DNA of 18,122 bases from UPXZ01 sp964541615 (GTDB taxonomy: Bacteria > Bacteroidota > Bacteroidia > Bacteroidales > Paludibacteraceae), in the NCBI GenBank assembly GCA_964541615.1, contig CAZIRA010000049.1, forward strand, positions 1-18,122. The letters are read 5' to 3'. Positions within the stretch are counted from its first letter, which is position 1; each line of letters opens with the position of its first letter. Positions 1 through 7,474 of the stretch are shown piece by piece. Made by a program: the position numbers and the translations under genes. The notes beneath the pieces were generated by a model. It saw only the letters and a list, made by a program, of their open reading frames with translations. It had not been told where the DNA came from and searched no databases.

Positions 1-2
1 AT

Positions 3-311
3 CTGGCACTGAAGATGGTTGCGGTTTTACGCATTCTAATGCCCGACATCAACATCGCATCCACCACCGCCCTGCAATCCATTGAGAAAAACGCCCGCAT
101 TCGAGCCATACAAATTGGCGCCAATGTGCTGATGCCCAATATCACACCACGAAAATACCGTGACGATTATTTTCTCTACGAAAACAAGCCTGTCTCCGGT
201 CAAAGCAGGGAAGATGATCTGAAAAATCTCGAAAAATCACTGCAAGTCATCGGGCATCGGATCGGGTACAGCGTGCAGGGGAATTCGAAGCATTTTAAAA
301 AAATCAATTAA
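3..311 (+). CDS. hydE: [FeFe]-hydrogenase maturase HydE, C-terminal part (5' end outside window)
   Basis: About 102 codons of the 3' end of a gene; the frame is open to the window edge, so the start lies upstream. The translation carries the stretch RILMPDINIASTTALQ followed by GANVLMPNITP and a Y-R-x3-Y-x-LYENKP segment, which I recognise as the end of the TIM barrel of HydE, a radical SAM enzyme that helps build the dithiomethylamine/diiron subcluster of [FeFe] hydrogenases. The radical SAM CxxxCxxC motif would lie in the missing N-terminal part. BioB and PylB are relatives, but the MPDINI/GANVLMPN wording fits HydE better. Its place next to the hydrogenase structural genes supports the call. 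The stop codon overlaps the 3' end of the convergent hydrolase gene by 8 bases. Confidence 0.88.
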   Translation: MALKMVAVLRILMPDINIASTTALQSIEKNARIRAIQIGANVLMPNITPRKYRDDYFLYENKPVSGQSREDDLKNLEKSLQVIGHRIGYSVQGNSKHFKKIN

Positions 312-1383
312 ACCCATAGCCCGCTTTTCGCATTTCTGCAGGAGATTTAAACGGTTTGGGCGGTTTAAGATGTTTTTCCAGAAATTTGTAGATAGTGTAC
401 CGAATATCGGTTGCTTCCTTCATGTCAATCCTGTCAAAACTGTGTCCGCCGGATGAATTTTCAAAAATCCGGTATTCAAATTCCTTTCCGTGAAATTTCA
501 GGCTGTCAATCATCAGTTTCACTTCCTCCACGTACACATCGTTATCGTTCGTATTGGTGTGGATAAGGAGCGGAGTTTGGAGGTTTTTGGCGTAGTGCGT
601 AGGCGATCGGCGGGTGTATTCCTGCGGATTTTCATGCGGTGTCTGTCCGATAAAATAATCGGCCGAAAAATACTCGGTGTAACTTGCATCGTGTGAGCCA
701 AGCCGATTGTGCAAATCGCTTACCGGCACTCCTGCAAAGGCACATTTGTACGCCTCAGGATGTTGTAAAATCTGCATCAGCGCTATCATTCCGCCGTGGC
801 TCCAACCCACCACCGCCACTCGGTCTTTGTCTACAAAACTATAATTTTCAAGCATATAATCACGACTGGCCAGTGCATCGTCATTCTCTCGACCCCCGTA
901 ATCGATGTTTTCATAGTATGTTTTGCCGTAACCCGTACTGCCACGGTATTCCGGCGCCACCACAATGTATCCCTGCGCCACCATTTCACGAACAATGTGC
1001 GTGTGATACGTGGTGAAATCGGCATGTACACCGCCGTGCGGAAGGACAATCAGCGGGTATTTTTGTTTGGAACTAATATTTTTGGGAATAAAAACGTAGG
1101 CGTAAATCTGCAATTTATTTCCTGCAAATCGGTCATCGGGCGTTCTCGGCTTCCAACGAGGCGTGGATGCAATCCGCACTTTGTCTATATGTGCCACATC
1201 GCTCACCCGCTCAAACCACAGCACATCGTCCACATTTTTCAAAATCTGATCAAATGTATGCCTGTAATCATCGAGTTTGTTGTTTAGTTTCTGAATTTCC
1301 TTCAAAAGCGTGCTGTCATTATGTTGAGAAAAAACGGAAAATACTGACAGCATCAAAATTGGTAAAAATAGTTTTGTTCTCAT
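304..1383 (-). CDS. Secreted S9 (prolyl oligopeptidase)-type peptidase or esterase
   Basis: 359 aa. The N-terminus (MRTKLFLPILMLSVFSVFSQ) reads as a signal peptide, so the product is probably periplasmic. A helical segment (about 25-55) precedes an alpha/beta-hydrolase domain. Visible catalytic features are the oxyanion region LPHGG (about 114-118), the nucleophile elbow GWSHGG (Ser195), Asp280 in the HTNTNDNDV loop and His314 in SGGHSF, the order found in S9 peptidases. The beta-propeller of full S9 enzymes is absent, so an acylaminoacyl- or dipeptidyl-peptidase-like or esterase role is possible; the substrate cannot be told. The frame is open up to 1476, but I chose the ATG at 1383 because it starts the signal peptide and because a terminator hairpin lies at 1429-1460. 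The gene is therefore probably transcribed apart from hydC. Confidence 0.82.
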   Translation of the reverse strand: MRTKLFLPILMLSVFSVFSQHNDSTLLKEIQKLNNKLDDYRHTFDQILKNVDDVLWFERVSDVAHIDKVRIASTPRWKPRTPDDRFAGNKLQIYAYVFIPKNISSKQKYPLIVLPHGGVHADFTTYHTHIVREMVAQGYIVVAPEYRGSTGYGKTYYENIDYGGRENDDALASRDYMLENYSFVDKDRVAVVGWSHGGMIALMQILQHPEAYKCAFAGVPVSDLHNRLGSHDASYTEYFSADYFIGQTPHENPQEYTRRSPTHYAKNLQTPLLIHTNTNDNDVYVEEVKLMIDSLKFHGKEFEYRIFENSSGGHSFDRIDMKEATDIRYTIYKFLEKHLKPPKPFKSPAEMRKAGYGFN

Positions 1384-1420
1384 AGTACAGATTTTTTTGT
1401 AAAAGTAACTCCATTTTAAA

Positions 1421-1460
1421 GAAAAAGCAAAAGGGACTGAAATTTTCTTCAATCCCTTTT
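1421..1460 (-). terminator. Terminator hairpin after hydC
   Basis: AAAGGGA at 1430-1436 pairs with TCCCTTT at 1453-1459. The stem continues as TGAA/TTCA after one C-A mismatch, with a 6-base loop at 1442-1447. Read on the minus strand, the stem is followed by a U-rich tail (TTGCTTTTTCTTT). It lies 50 bases downstream of the hydC stop and ahead of the hydrolase gene, where the hydrogenase operon would be expected to end. Confidence 0.6.
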
Positions 1461-1509
1461 GAAATATGAGAATCAAAATCTAAAACTCGTACAATTTCAA
1501 TCGTAAATC

Positions 1510-2019
1510 TCATTTGTATTCATCTAAAATAGCTCTCACACCATCCGGCGACACACGTCCGTACACCTTCTCTCCCACCATCACCACAGGCGCAAGCCCG
1601 CATGCACCCACACAGCGCAGGCAACTGATGGAGAATTTTTTGTCGGCAGTTGTTTCGCCCACTTTGATATTCAGCTCCTTTTTGAATTCATCCAGAATTT
1701 TTTCGGCACCTCGCACGTAGCAAGCCGTTCCCAGGCAGATAGAAATCGGGTGTTCACCTTTCGGCACCATGGTGAAAAACGAATAGAAAGTCACCACTCC
1801 ATACACATGCGCCACCGAAATATTCAAATTGTGCGCTATCACTTCCTGCACTTCGGCAGGCAGGTAGCCGTAGGTCACTTGCGTTTCGTGGAGCACATTG
1901 ATCAGTTCGCCGGGATCATTATCAAAACTTTCGCAGATCTCATTGATTTTCTCAATTTTTTCGTCAGATAATTTTATCTTGACTTCTAATTTATTTTCGG
2001 GCATTGTTTGCACTGTCAT
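1510..2019 (-). CDS. hydC: Electron-bifurcating [FeFe] hydrogenase subunit HydC (NuoE-like [2Fe-2S] protein)
   Basis: 169 aa, the normal length for the NuoE/24 kDa family. An N-terminal helical domain (about 16-85, including the TYGYLPAEVQEVIA region) is followed by a thioredoxin-like [2Fe-2S] domain. The ligand pattern is C95-x4-C100 and C136-x3-C140, in CLGTACYVRGA and CVGACGLAPVV; C133 is extra. In known trimers HydC passes electrons between the HydB flavin and the other clusters. It is the last gene of the hydrogenase block, 156 bases after hydA, and that gap contains a hairpin (2041-2080). The start at 2019 was chosen; Met6 (2004) is possible. Respiratory complex I NuoE is unlikely because the neighbours are hydA and hydB. 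Confidence 0.93.
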   Translation of the reverse strand: MTVQTMPENKLEVKIKLSDEKIEKINEICESFDNDPGELINVLHETQVTYGYLPAEVQEVIAHNLNISVAHVYGVVTFYSFFTMVPKGEHPISICLGTACYVRGAEKILDEFKKELNIKVGETTADKKFSISCLRCVGACGLAPVVMVGEKVYGRVSPDGVRAILDEYK

Positions 2020-2040
2020 AATCTTAAGTTTTTGCCCCCA

Positions 2041-2080
2041 TCCCCGTTCGGCTGAGCTAGCGGCGTAGCCTGAACGGGGA
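2041..2080. repeat. 40-base imperfect palindrome in the hydA-hydC spacer
   Basis: TCCCCGTTC (2041-2049) plus GGCT (2050-2053) pairs with AGCC (2067-2070) and GAACGGGGA (2072-2080): 13 pairs, one bulged T at 2071 and a 13-base loop that itself contains GCTAGC. It is much more G/C-rich than the surrounding spacer. No U-tract follows on the minus strand, so it is not an obvious terminator. It could be a dispersed repeat, or a hairpin that tunes hydC levels or mRNA stability. Confidence 0.6.
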
Positions 2081-2175
2081 GTTGGAGTTCGTAATTCTAC
2101 ATTTATCAGGATTATATTGCTGTTTTATTCATTGAAAATTAATAAAAACCAAACTCGGTCTTACTTTTTAAGGGG

Positions 2176-3948
2176 TTAATGCTCAATCGTAACTTCCACG
2201 CTCTTATCGTAATAATGAGTGTGCAGAAGCGAATGTGCTTTATGTCCGCCGGGTTCTCCCAAAAATTCTTTGTAAAGCTTAACGATGTACGGATTCTCGT
2301 GCGATTTACGGAGAGTTTTCCGCTCGTCTTCGGAATAAATGGCTCCCGCTCTTGCTTTTAGAATTTCGCTGTGACCGTGGTGGAACGGCTGTCCGCCACC
2401 ACCAATGCAACCGCCCGGACATGCCATAATCTCAATGGCGTGATACTTGGATCGTCCTGCACGAACTTCATTCAGCAGTTTTCGGGCATTGCCCAATCCG
2501 TGAGCAATTCCAATATTCACAGGCAGTCCGTCAAAATCAATCGTAGCTGAGCGGATTCCCTCGATACCTCGAAGTTCGTGGAATTCAACTTTTTCCAACG
2601 TTTTTCCTGTAAATAATTCATACGCTGTACGGCAGGCCGCTTCGATTACACCACCCGTATTCCCGAAAATAACTCCGGCTCCGGTGGACTCACCAAGCGG
2701 AGCATCGAAATCTGCATCGGGAAGATTCATAAAGTCGATGTTTGCCTGTTTGATAAAGTGCGCCAATTCGCGGGTTGACATGGAGAAGTCAACATCCGGA
2801 TTACCGTCCACTTTGAATTCATCCCGCTGACATTCGTATTTTTTTGCCAGACAAGGCATGATGGAAACTACGATCAAATCTTTTCGGTTTACGCCGATTT
2901 TATCCGCAAAATAAGTTTTTGCAATAGCGCCAAACATCTGCTGTGGTGATTTTGCTGTTGAAGGAACATCCAGCAAGTCAGGGAAATTATGCTCGAAGAA
3001 ATTCACCCAGCCCGGACAGCAAGAGGTCAGAATCGGCAACTTCACATTTTCATCTCCATTCAAATGGCTTTTTAATCTTCCAAGGAGTTCAGTTCCTTCT
3101 TCAATAATGGTAAGATCGGCAGCAAAATCTGTGTCGAAAACATAGTTGAAACCAAGTTCACGGAGAGCTGACACCATTTTTCCTGTAACCAATGTTCCCG
3201 GGTCCAATCCAAATTCTTCGCCCAATGCAGCACGAACGGATGGTGCAGTTTGTACTATAACCGTTTTGTTCGGATCGCTTAGCACACGTAGCACGTCATT
3301 GGTGTGATCCACTTCTGTCAATGCTCCTGTAGGACATACTGAAACACACTGTCCGCAGTAGGTACAAGGCGATTTTTCGAGGTCCATTTCAAAGGCGGGA
3401 GCCACTACTGACATGAATCCGCGGTTCACAGCCGACAATGCACCGACAGTCTGCACCTCGTTGCACATCATCTCGCAACGGCGACACATGACGCATTTAT
3501 CCACTTCGCGAATAATAGAGGGAGACAAATCTTTTCGGTAGGTTGATTTCTCGCCCTGATAGGGAATTTCCCGAAGGCCAAAATGAATGGCAAGACTTTG
3601 CAGTTCGCAGTCGCCGGACTTAGCACACACCAGGCAGTCGAACGGATGGTCTGACGCAATGAGTTTGAGCACTGTTTTCCGTGCATTCAGCACGCGGATG
3701 GTATGTGTATTAATGACCATTCCGGGAGCAGCTTCCGTGATGCAGGATGGCGCCAGATTTCGACGACCTTCCACCTCCACCACGCAGATACGACATCCGC
3801 CCGGTTTGTTTTCAATTCCCATATTGTGAAGTTCCATGTGGCATAGTGTAGGAATTTCAATTCCCACCTGGCGTGCAGCTTTCAACACCGTAGTACCCTT
3901 CTCGACTTCTATTGTTTTATTATCTATTGTTAATTGTATTTTTTCCAT
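2176..3948 (-). CDS. hydA: Electron-bifurcating [FeFe] hydrogenase catalytic subunit HydA
   Basis: 590 aa from the ATG at 3948; the frame is open to 4005, but MEKIQLTIDN begins the ferredoxin fold and the extra codons are repeat DNA. Domains in order: [2Fe-2S] (C36, C51, C54, C69); His-Cys [4Fe-4S] (H101, C105, C108, C114); two [4Fe-4S] (C152, C155, C158, C162 and C195, C198, C201, C205); then the H-cluster domain. All three H-cluster motifs are intact: TSCCPGW (308-314, with proton-relay C310 and ligand C311), MPCLAKKYE (364-372) and EIMACPGGCIGGGGQP (506-521, ligands C510 and C514). The small-subunit helices follow (about 535-575). It produces or uses H2 with NADH and ferredoxin together with HydB and HydC. 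It lacks the extra C-terminal Fe-S extension I associate with the Thermotoga enzyme. Confidence 0.96.
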   Translation of the reverse strand: MEKIQLTIDNKTIEVEKGTTVLKAARQVGIEIPTLCHMELHNMGIENKPGGCRICVVEVEGRRNLAPSCITEAAPGMVINTHTIRVLNARKTVLKLIASDHPFDCLVCAKSGDCELQSLAIHFGLREIPYQGEKSTYRKDLSPSIIREVDKCVMCRRCEMMCNEVQTVGALSAVNRGFMSVVAPAFEMDLEKSPCTYCGQCVSVCPTGALTEVDHTNDVLRVLSDPNKTVIVQTAPSVRAALGEEFGLDPGTLVTGKMVSALRELGFNYVFDTDFAADLTIIEEGTELLGRLKSHLNGDENVKLPILTSCCPGWVNFFEHNFPDLLDVPSTAKSPQQMFGAIAKTYFADKIGVNRKDLIVVSIMPCLAKKYECQRDEFKVDGNPDVDFSMSTRELAHFIKQANIDFMNLPDADFDAPLGESTGAGVIFGNTGGVIEAACRTAYELFTGKTLEKVEFHELRGIEGIRSATIDFDGLPVNIGIAHGLGNARKLLNEVRAGRSKYHAIEIMACPGGCIGGGGQPFHHGHSEILKARAGAIYSEDERKTLRKSHENPYIVKLYKEFLGEPGGHKAHSLLHTHYYDKSVEVTIEH

Positions 3949-3957
3949 ATTATTTTT

Positions 3958-3990
3958 AGATATCAGACAACAGATTTCAGACATCAGATG
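3958..3990. repeat. Left 7-base repeat array flanking the four-helix-bundle gene
   Basis: Read on the minus strand this is a run of near-heptamers: ATCTGAT, GTCTGAA, ATCTGTT, GTCTGAT, ATCT. It ends 9 bases before the hydA start. It is inverted relative to the array at 4515-4580 on the other side of the four-helix-bundle gene. Confidence 0.7.
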
Positions 3991-4012
3991 CCTGAATTCT
4001 GTCATCCATAGG

Positions 4013-4369
4013 TTAATCTTCCTTTAGAGTATCTTTAAATTTTGAAATCATTTTTCTTAATGTAATAATCTTTTCGGAGTATTCTTCTAATATTTTTTCA
4101 TTTATGAAACCTACATTTTTAGCAACTATCAGTACAGTTTCCAATTCATTAGAAGATCCAATTGCCATTTCAAGAAATCTTGAAAAATCTTTATTACTCG
4201 ATTTCGCAGATCCTTCTGAAATGTTTAATGGTATTGAAACCGCAGATCTTCTTGTTTGAGATGTAATTCCATAAATTTCAGAACTTGGATAGTCAGCCGT
4301 CAAAACATAAATTTGAGTAACCAAATCCATTGATTTCTGCCAAATATTTAATTTCTTAAAGTTATGCAT
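4013..4369 (-). CDS. Four-helix-bundle protein (23S rRNA intervening-sequence protein family)
   Basis: 118 aa, the usual size. Family hallmarks are the N-terminal F-x-x-L-x-IWQKSMDL helix, SSEIYGITSQTRRSAVSIPLNISEG, and the following helices with SRFLEMAIGSSNELET. Proteins of this family are encoded in intervening sequences of some 23S rRNA genes and as stand-alone genes in many Bacteroidota; they form helical bundles and their function is not known. Here the gene sits between hydB and hydA in the same orientation, flanked by 7-base repeat arrays at 3958-3990, 4380-4421 and 4515-4580. No hydrogenase role is implied by the sequence. I infer a later insertion into an operon that otherwise reads hydB-hydA-hydC. 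Transcription probably passes through it. Confidence 0.9.
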   Translation of the reverse strand: MHNFKKLNIWQKSMDLVTQIYVLTADYPSSEIYGITSQTRRSAVSIPLNISEGSAKSSNKDFSRFLEMAIGSSNELETVLIVAKNVGFINEKILEEYSEKIITLRKMISKFKDTLKED

Positions 4370-4379
4370 ATCTTTAATT

Positions 4380-4421
4380 GATTTCGGATTTCGGATTACA
4401 GATTTCGGATTTCAAAATTCA
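4380..4421. repeat. 7-base periodic repeat (GATTTCG units)
   Basis: Six consecutive heptamers on the + strand: GATTTCG, GATTTCG, GATTACA, GATTTCG, GATTTCA, AAATTCA. It lies just upstream of the four-helix-bundle start codon. Its unit differs from the array at 4515-4580 but the period is the same. Confidence 0.8.
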
Positions 4422-4514
4422 AGCTTTCGTTTCAAAATCTGATTATTATCTATTAAATTTAAAATTTATATTGTTTTTAATAATATGTTTTAAATCTTGT
4501 ATCTGATCTCTTAC

Positions 4515-4580
4515 GTCTGTTGTCTGTTGTCTGTTGTCTGTTGTCTGTTGTCTGACGTCTGATATCCGACATCTGATGTC
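4515..4580. repeat. Right 7-base tandem array (GTCTGTT units)
   Basis: Five perfect GTCTGTT copies (4515-4549) are followed by degenerate copies GTCTGAC, GTCTGAT, ATCCGAC and ATCTGAT up to 4577. The array runs into the hydB stop codon (TAG on the minus strand, 4580-4582). It is inverted relative to the array at 3958-3990. Copy number may vary by slippage. Confidence 0.9.
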
Positions 4581-6394
4581 TATTCAGTCAACTGATACTC
4601 CGGAGTCAAGTGAATGGCATCAAATTTACATTTCTCCATACAAACGCCGCACTTGATGCATTTATCCTGATGTATAAAGTGCGACTGTTTTCTTTCTCCT
4701 GTAATAGCGTTTACCGGACAGTTTCGTACGCAAAGCATACAGCCGATGCAAGCTTCCTCATCGATGACATAATAAAGCAGACTTTTACAATGTCCCGAAC
4801 GACATTTCTTGTCGTGAACGTGTTCGTAGTATTCTTCCTCGAAATTTGCCAGCGTAGAAAGTACCGGATTGGGGGAAGTTTGACCGAGTCCGCAAAGCGA
4901 AGTATCTTTAATCACATTGCTCAGGTTTCTCAATCGTTCAATGTCTTCCTGTGTCCCGTTTCCATCACAGATTTTTGAAAGTATTTCATTTAGCCGCTTG
5001 TTTCCAATCCGGCAGGGAGCACATTTTCCACAACTTTCCTCCACGATGAAATCGAGATAGAATTTGGCCACAGAAACCATGCAATCGTCTTCGTCCATCA
5101 CAATCATACCTCCCGAACCCATCATGGAGCCGACTTGAAGCAGGTTGTCGTAGTCGATCGGGGTGTCCAGGTGCTTTTCGGTGAGGCAACCTCCTGACGG
5201 GCCTCCCGTCTGAACGGCTTTGAATTTTTTACCTCCTTTGATGCCACCGCCGATTTCGAAAATAATTTCGCGAAGCGTAATACCCATTGGAACTTCGATT
5301 AACCCAACGTTGTTGATTTTTCCGGCCAAAGCAAATACTTTTGTACCTTTAGATTTTTCGGTTCCGATGGACGAAAACCATTCCGCACCTTTGAGAAGAA
5401 TAGCAGGAATATTGGCAAATGTCTCCACGTTGTTCACATTGGTAGGTTTGTCCAGATAGCCTTTCACGGATGGGAACGGCGGTTTATTGGTTGGTTCGCC
5501 GCGTTTGCCTTCCATGGAATGGATGAGTGCAGTCTCTTCACCGCACACAAATGCGCCGGCTCCGTAGCGTAGTTTTACTTTGAAATTAAATCCTGTACCA
5601 AGAATATCGTCTCCGAGCAGGCTGTATTCTTCCGCTTGCCTGATAGCTATTTTCAGCCGTTTGATGGCCAGCGGATATTCGGCACGGATGTAAATTAAGC
5701 CTTCGTCGGCACCGATGCAGTAACCGCAAATGGCCATAGCTTCGAGTATAGAATGCGGATCGCCTTCCAGGATGGAGCGGTCCATGAATGCTCCCGGATC
5801 GCCTTCGTCGGCATTACAAACCACATATTTTTTATCAGAAATACTCTTTTTGGTAATTTCCCATTTTAGTCCGGTCGGGAAACCGCCTCCCCCGCGTCCG
5901 CGAAGACCGGATTGTTTTATAACATCAATAGCTTGATCCGGAGTCATTTCAGTAAGCACTTTTCCAAGTGCCTGATAAGCCTCATGGGCTATTGATTCTT
6001 CAATGTTTTCGGGGTCAACCAGTCCGCAATTCCGCAGTGAGATGCGAAGCTGTTTTTTGTAAAATCCCATGTGTTTTGAGTCGGGTACGTGCTCATCTGT
6101 TTCGGGATTGGTGTATAGCAAGCGATTTACACGACGGCCCTTGATGATGTGTTCGTCAATGATTTCCACTACATCTTCGGGTTTTACCTCTACGTAAAAT
6201 GTATTGTCGGGCAGAACATTGACAATAGGACCTTTCTCACAAAATCCAAAGCATCCGGTACGGATTACCTGAACTTCTTCATACAGTCCTCGCACGGTCA
6301 ATTCTCTGTTCAAATTGTAGAAAATTGCCTCGCTGTTTGACGATTGGCATCCTGTTCCACCGCAAATCAAAACGTGCATTTTGTATTTAGTCAT
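4580..6394 (-). CDS. hydB: Electron-bifurcating [FeFe] hydrogenase flavoprotein subunit HydB
   Basis: 604 aa. Domains in order: thioredoxin-like [2Fe-2S] (C11, C16, C48, C52); NuoF-like flavoprotein core with the FMN loop GRGGGGFPTG (about 166-175) and the NADH-binding GAGAFVCGEETAL (278-290); a [4Fe-4S] site (C455, C458, C461 in SCGKCAPC, then C501 in SLCGLG); a Cys/His loop CRSGHC (531-536), possibly a metal site; and a C-terminal 2x[4Fe-4S] ferredoxin domain (C549, C552, C555, C559 and C579, C582, C585, C589). The extra N- and C-terminal cluster domains separate it from complex I NuoF and match HydB of bifurcating hydrogenases, where FMN is the proposed bifurcation site. It is 16 bases after the upstream [2Fe-2S] gene. 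Confidence 0.96.
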   Translation of the reverse strand: MTKYKMHVLICGGTGCQSSNSEAIFYNLNRELTVRGLYEEVQVIRTGCFGFCEKGPIVNVLPDNTFYVEVKPEDVVEIIDEHIIKGRRVNRLLYTNPETDEHVPDSKHMGFYKKQLRISLRNCGLVDPENIEESIAHEAYQALGKVLTEMTPDQAIDVIKQSGLRGRGGGGFPTGLKWEITKKSISDKKYVVCNADEGDPGAFMDRSILEGDPHSILEAMAICGYCIGADEGLIYIRAEYPLAIKRLKIAIRQAEEYSLLGDDILGTGFNFKVKLRYGAGAFVCGEETALIHSMEGKRGEPTNKPPFPSVKGYLDKPTNVNNVETFANIPAILLKGAEWFSSIGTEKSKGTKVFALAGKINNVGLIEVPMGITLREIIFEIGGGIKGGKKFKAVQTGGPSGGCLTEKHLDTPIDYDNLLQVGSMMGSGGMIVMDEDDCMVSVAKFYLDFIVEESCGKCAPCRIGNKRLNEILSKICDGNGTQEDIERLRNLSNVIKDTSLCGLGQTSPNPVLSTLANFEEEYYEHVHDKKCRSGHCKSLLYYVIDEEACIGCMLCVRNCPVNAITGERKQSHFIHQDKCIKCGVCMEKCKFDAIHLTPEYQLTE

Positions 6395-6410
6395 TTACAA
6401 ATCCTCCATT

Positions 6411-6803
6411 TTAATAAATTGTTTCATAATTTTTTGGAATAATTCCATCTACCAGCTCTCCGGTTTTGATGTAACGCTCAATGATTTCGTCGGCTTTTTT
6501 TAAGTCCACGAAACCAAACACTACCGGATCTGAGTTTTGAAGTTTCACTTCGATGGTTGGCTCTGCGTAGCAATATCCCATGCATCCGGTCTGAGTTACA
6601 ACGGCCTCGATGTTTCGTTTTTCAAGTTGTTCAACAAAAAATTCCATTACCTCTTTGGCGCCCGAAGCGATCCCACAGGTCGCCATTGCCACTTTTACCT
6701 GGACAAGACTTTCCGCCCGTCCGGCTTTGGATCTCAAATCTACTTTTGATTTGAAAGCCTCTTGCATGCGTTTTAAATCTGCCAATGTTTTGATTTTTTC
6801 CAT
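6411..6803 (-). CDS. Small thioredoxin-like [2Fe-2S] protein of the hydrogenase cluster
   Basis: 130 aa, resembling the N-terminal domain of HydB and the thioredoxin-like half of NuoE. The core reads KVAMATCGIASGAKEVM then TQTGCMGYCYAEPTIEV. Only three cysteines are present: C43, C74 and C78. In the usual CxxxxC-CxxxC pattern the second cysteine is replaced by a small residue of the CGIASG loop. Family members next to hydABC in other anaerobes carry, as I recall, a similar loop, so this may be a family trait. A role as electron carrier or cluster-bearing adaptor for HydB is likely but inferred. It lies 16 bases upstream of hydB and about 104 bases after the ATPase gene. Confidence 0.8.
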   Translation of the reverse strand: MEKIKTLADLKRMQEAFKSKVDLRSKAGRAESLVQVKVAMATCGIASGAKEVMEFFVEQLEKRNIEAVVTQTGCMGYCYAEPTIEVKLQNSDPVVFGFVDLKKADEIIERYIKTGELVDGIIPKNYETIY

Positions 6804-6907
6804 AGTTTACCTGGTATGATTAATAGTTAATTAATATAGTTAAGCCCAATTACATATGGCGAATGAACGCTGTCAGTCGTCAAAGTGTCTTAGTTCAAAA
6901 AACCTGT

Positions 6908-7474
6908 CTAACAAAAAAACTGATTTTGTTTCTTTTTTTTGAAAATTTCTTTCAAATTTTCATTGATAAATTCTTTAACGGCTGATGAAATTTCATAACT
7001 CTGCAAGTCATCAATTCCGTTCTCAGCTAATTCCGGAGTGCTTATCTCAAATTTTTCATCGTCTAACTGATAGCAGAATTTGAAATTCAACTCCGGATTT
7101 CCAATCAACAATAAAATCAGGTAGCCCGCCAAATCGCCCAGGGGGATGCAGTCCGGATTGTCCGTTTTATACACGGCTTTAATTTCTGTTCCTATGCCGA
7201 TTTCTGATTTCACCTCCAGATATCCGCCCGTCTGCTCACTTGTCATCTTTAAAAAAGGGACACCCAGGCCCACTTTACGGGTAGTGCGGGAGGTAAAAAA
7301 CGGATCGGACAACTTTTTTATCATCTCCTCACTCATCCCGCACCCATCGTCTTTCACAGAAAATATAAGACTATTGTTTTCAGAATTTTCAAGGATAAAA
7401 ATCTCAATATTCCGGGCTTCGGCGCGGATTGAATTTTGAGCTATATCCATCATGTGCATTGCCAGGTCTACCAT
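6908..7474 (-). CDS. GHKL-type ATP-binding protein (histidine-kinase-like ATPase domain)
   Basis: 188 aa from the ATG at 7474, which overlaps the PHP-gene stop by 7 bases (ATGGTAG) and so points to translational coupling; the open frame to 7567 runs inside the PHP gene. The ATPase fold is clear: N-box MMDIAQNSI (Asn14), G1 box DDGCGMS (42-48), the F-box-like DPFFTSR, and the G2-like KVGLGVPFL (68-75). A C-terminal region of about 85 residues is unfamiliar. There is no sensor domain, membrane segment or phosphoacceptor-His helix, so it is not a complete sensor kinase; it may phosphorylate or bind a partner. Such an ATPase is a regular member of this hydrogenase neighbourhood. Confidence 0.8.
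   Translation of the reverse strand: MVDLAMHMMDIAQNSIRAEARNIEIFILENSENNSLIFSVKDDGCGMSEEMIKKLSDPFFTSRTTRKVGLGVPFLKMTSEQTGGYLEVKSEIGIGTEIKAVYKTDNPDCIPLGDLAGYLILLLIGNPELNFKFCYQLDDEKFEISTPELAENGIDDLQSYEISSAVKEFINENLKEIFKKKKQNQFFC

Noticed and set aside
796..1287. 163-codon + strand open frame opposite the hydrolase gene.
   Set aside because: It is a shadow of the hydrolase coding strand with no family resemblance or start context.
1384..1476. Longer hydrolase start at 1476, adding 31 residues.
   Set aside because: The added part runs through a terminator hairpin and would bury the signal peptide that starts at 1383.
3949..4005. Longer HydA start at 4005, adding 19 residues.
   Set aside because: The extra residues are encoded by repeat DNA; HydA homologues start at the ferredoxin fold.
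4515..4580. CRISPR array.
   Set aside because: Units are 7 bases and contiguous without spacers, and there are no cas genes.
1510..6394. Complex I nuoEFG operon.
   Set aside because: The NuoG-like protein carries a complete H-cluster domain, and the NuoF-like protein has extra ferredoxin domains; no other nuo genes are present.
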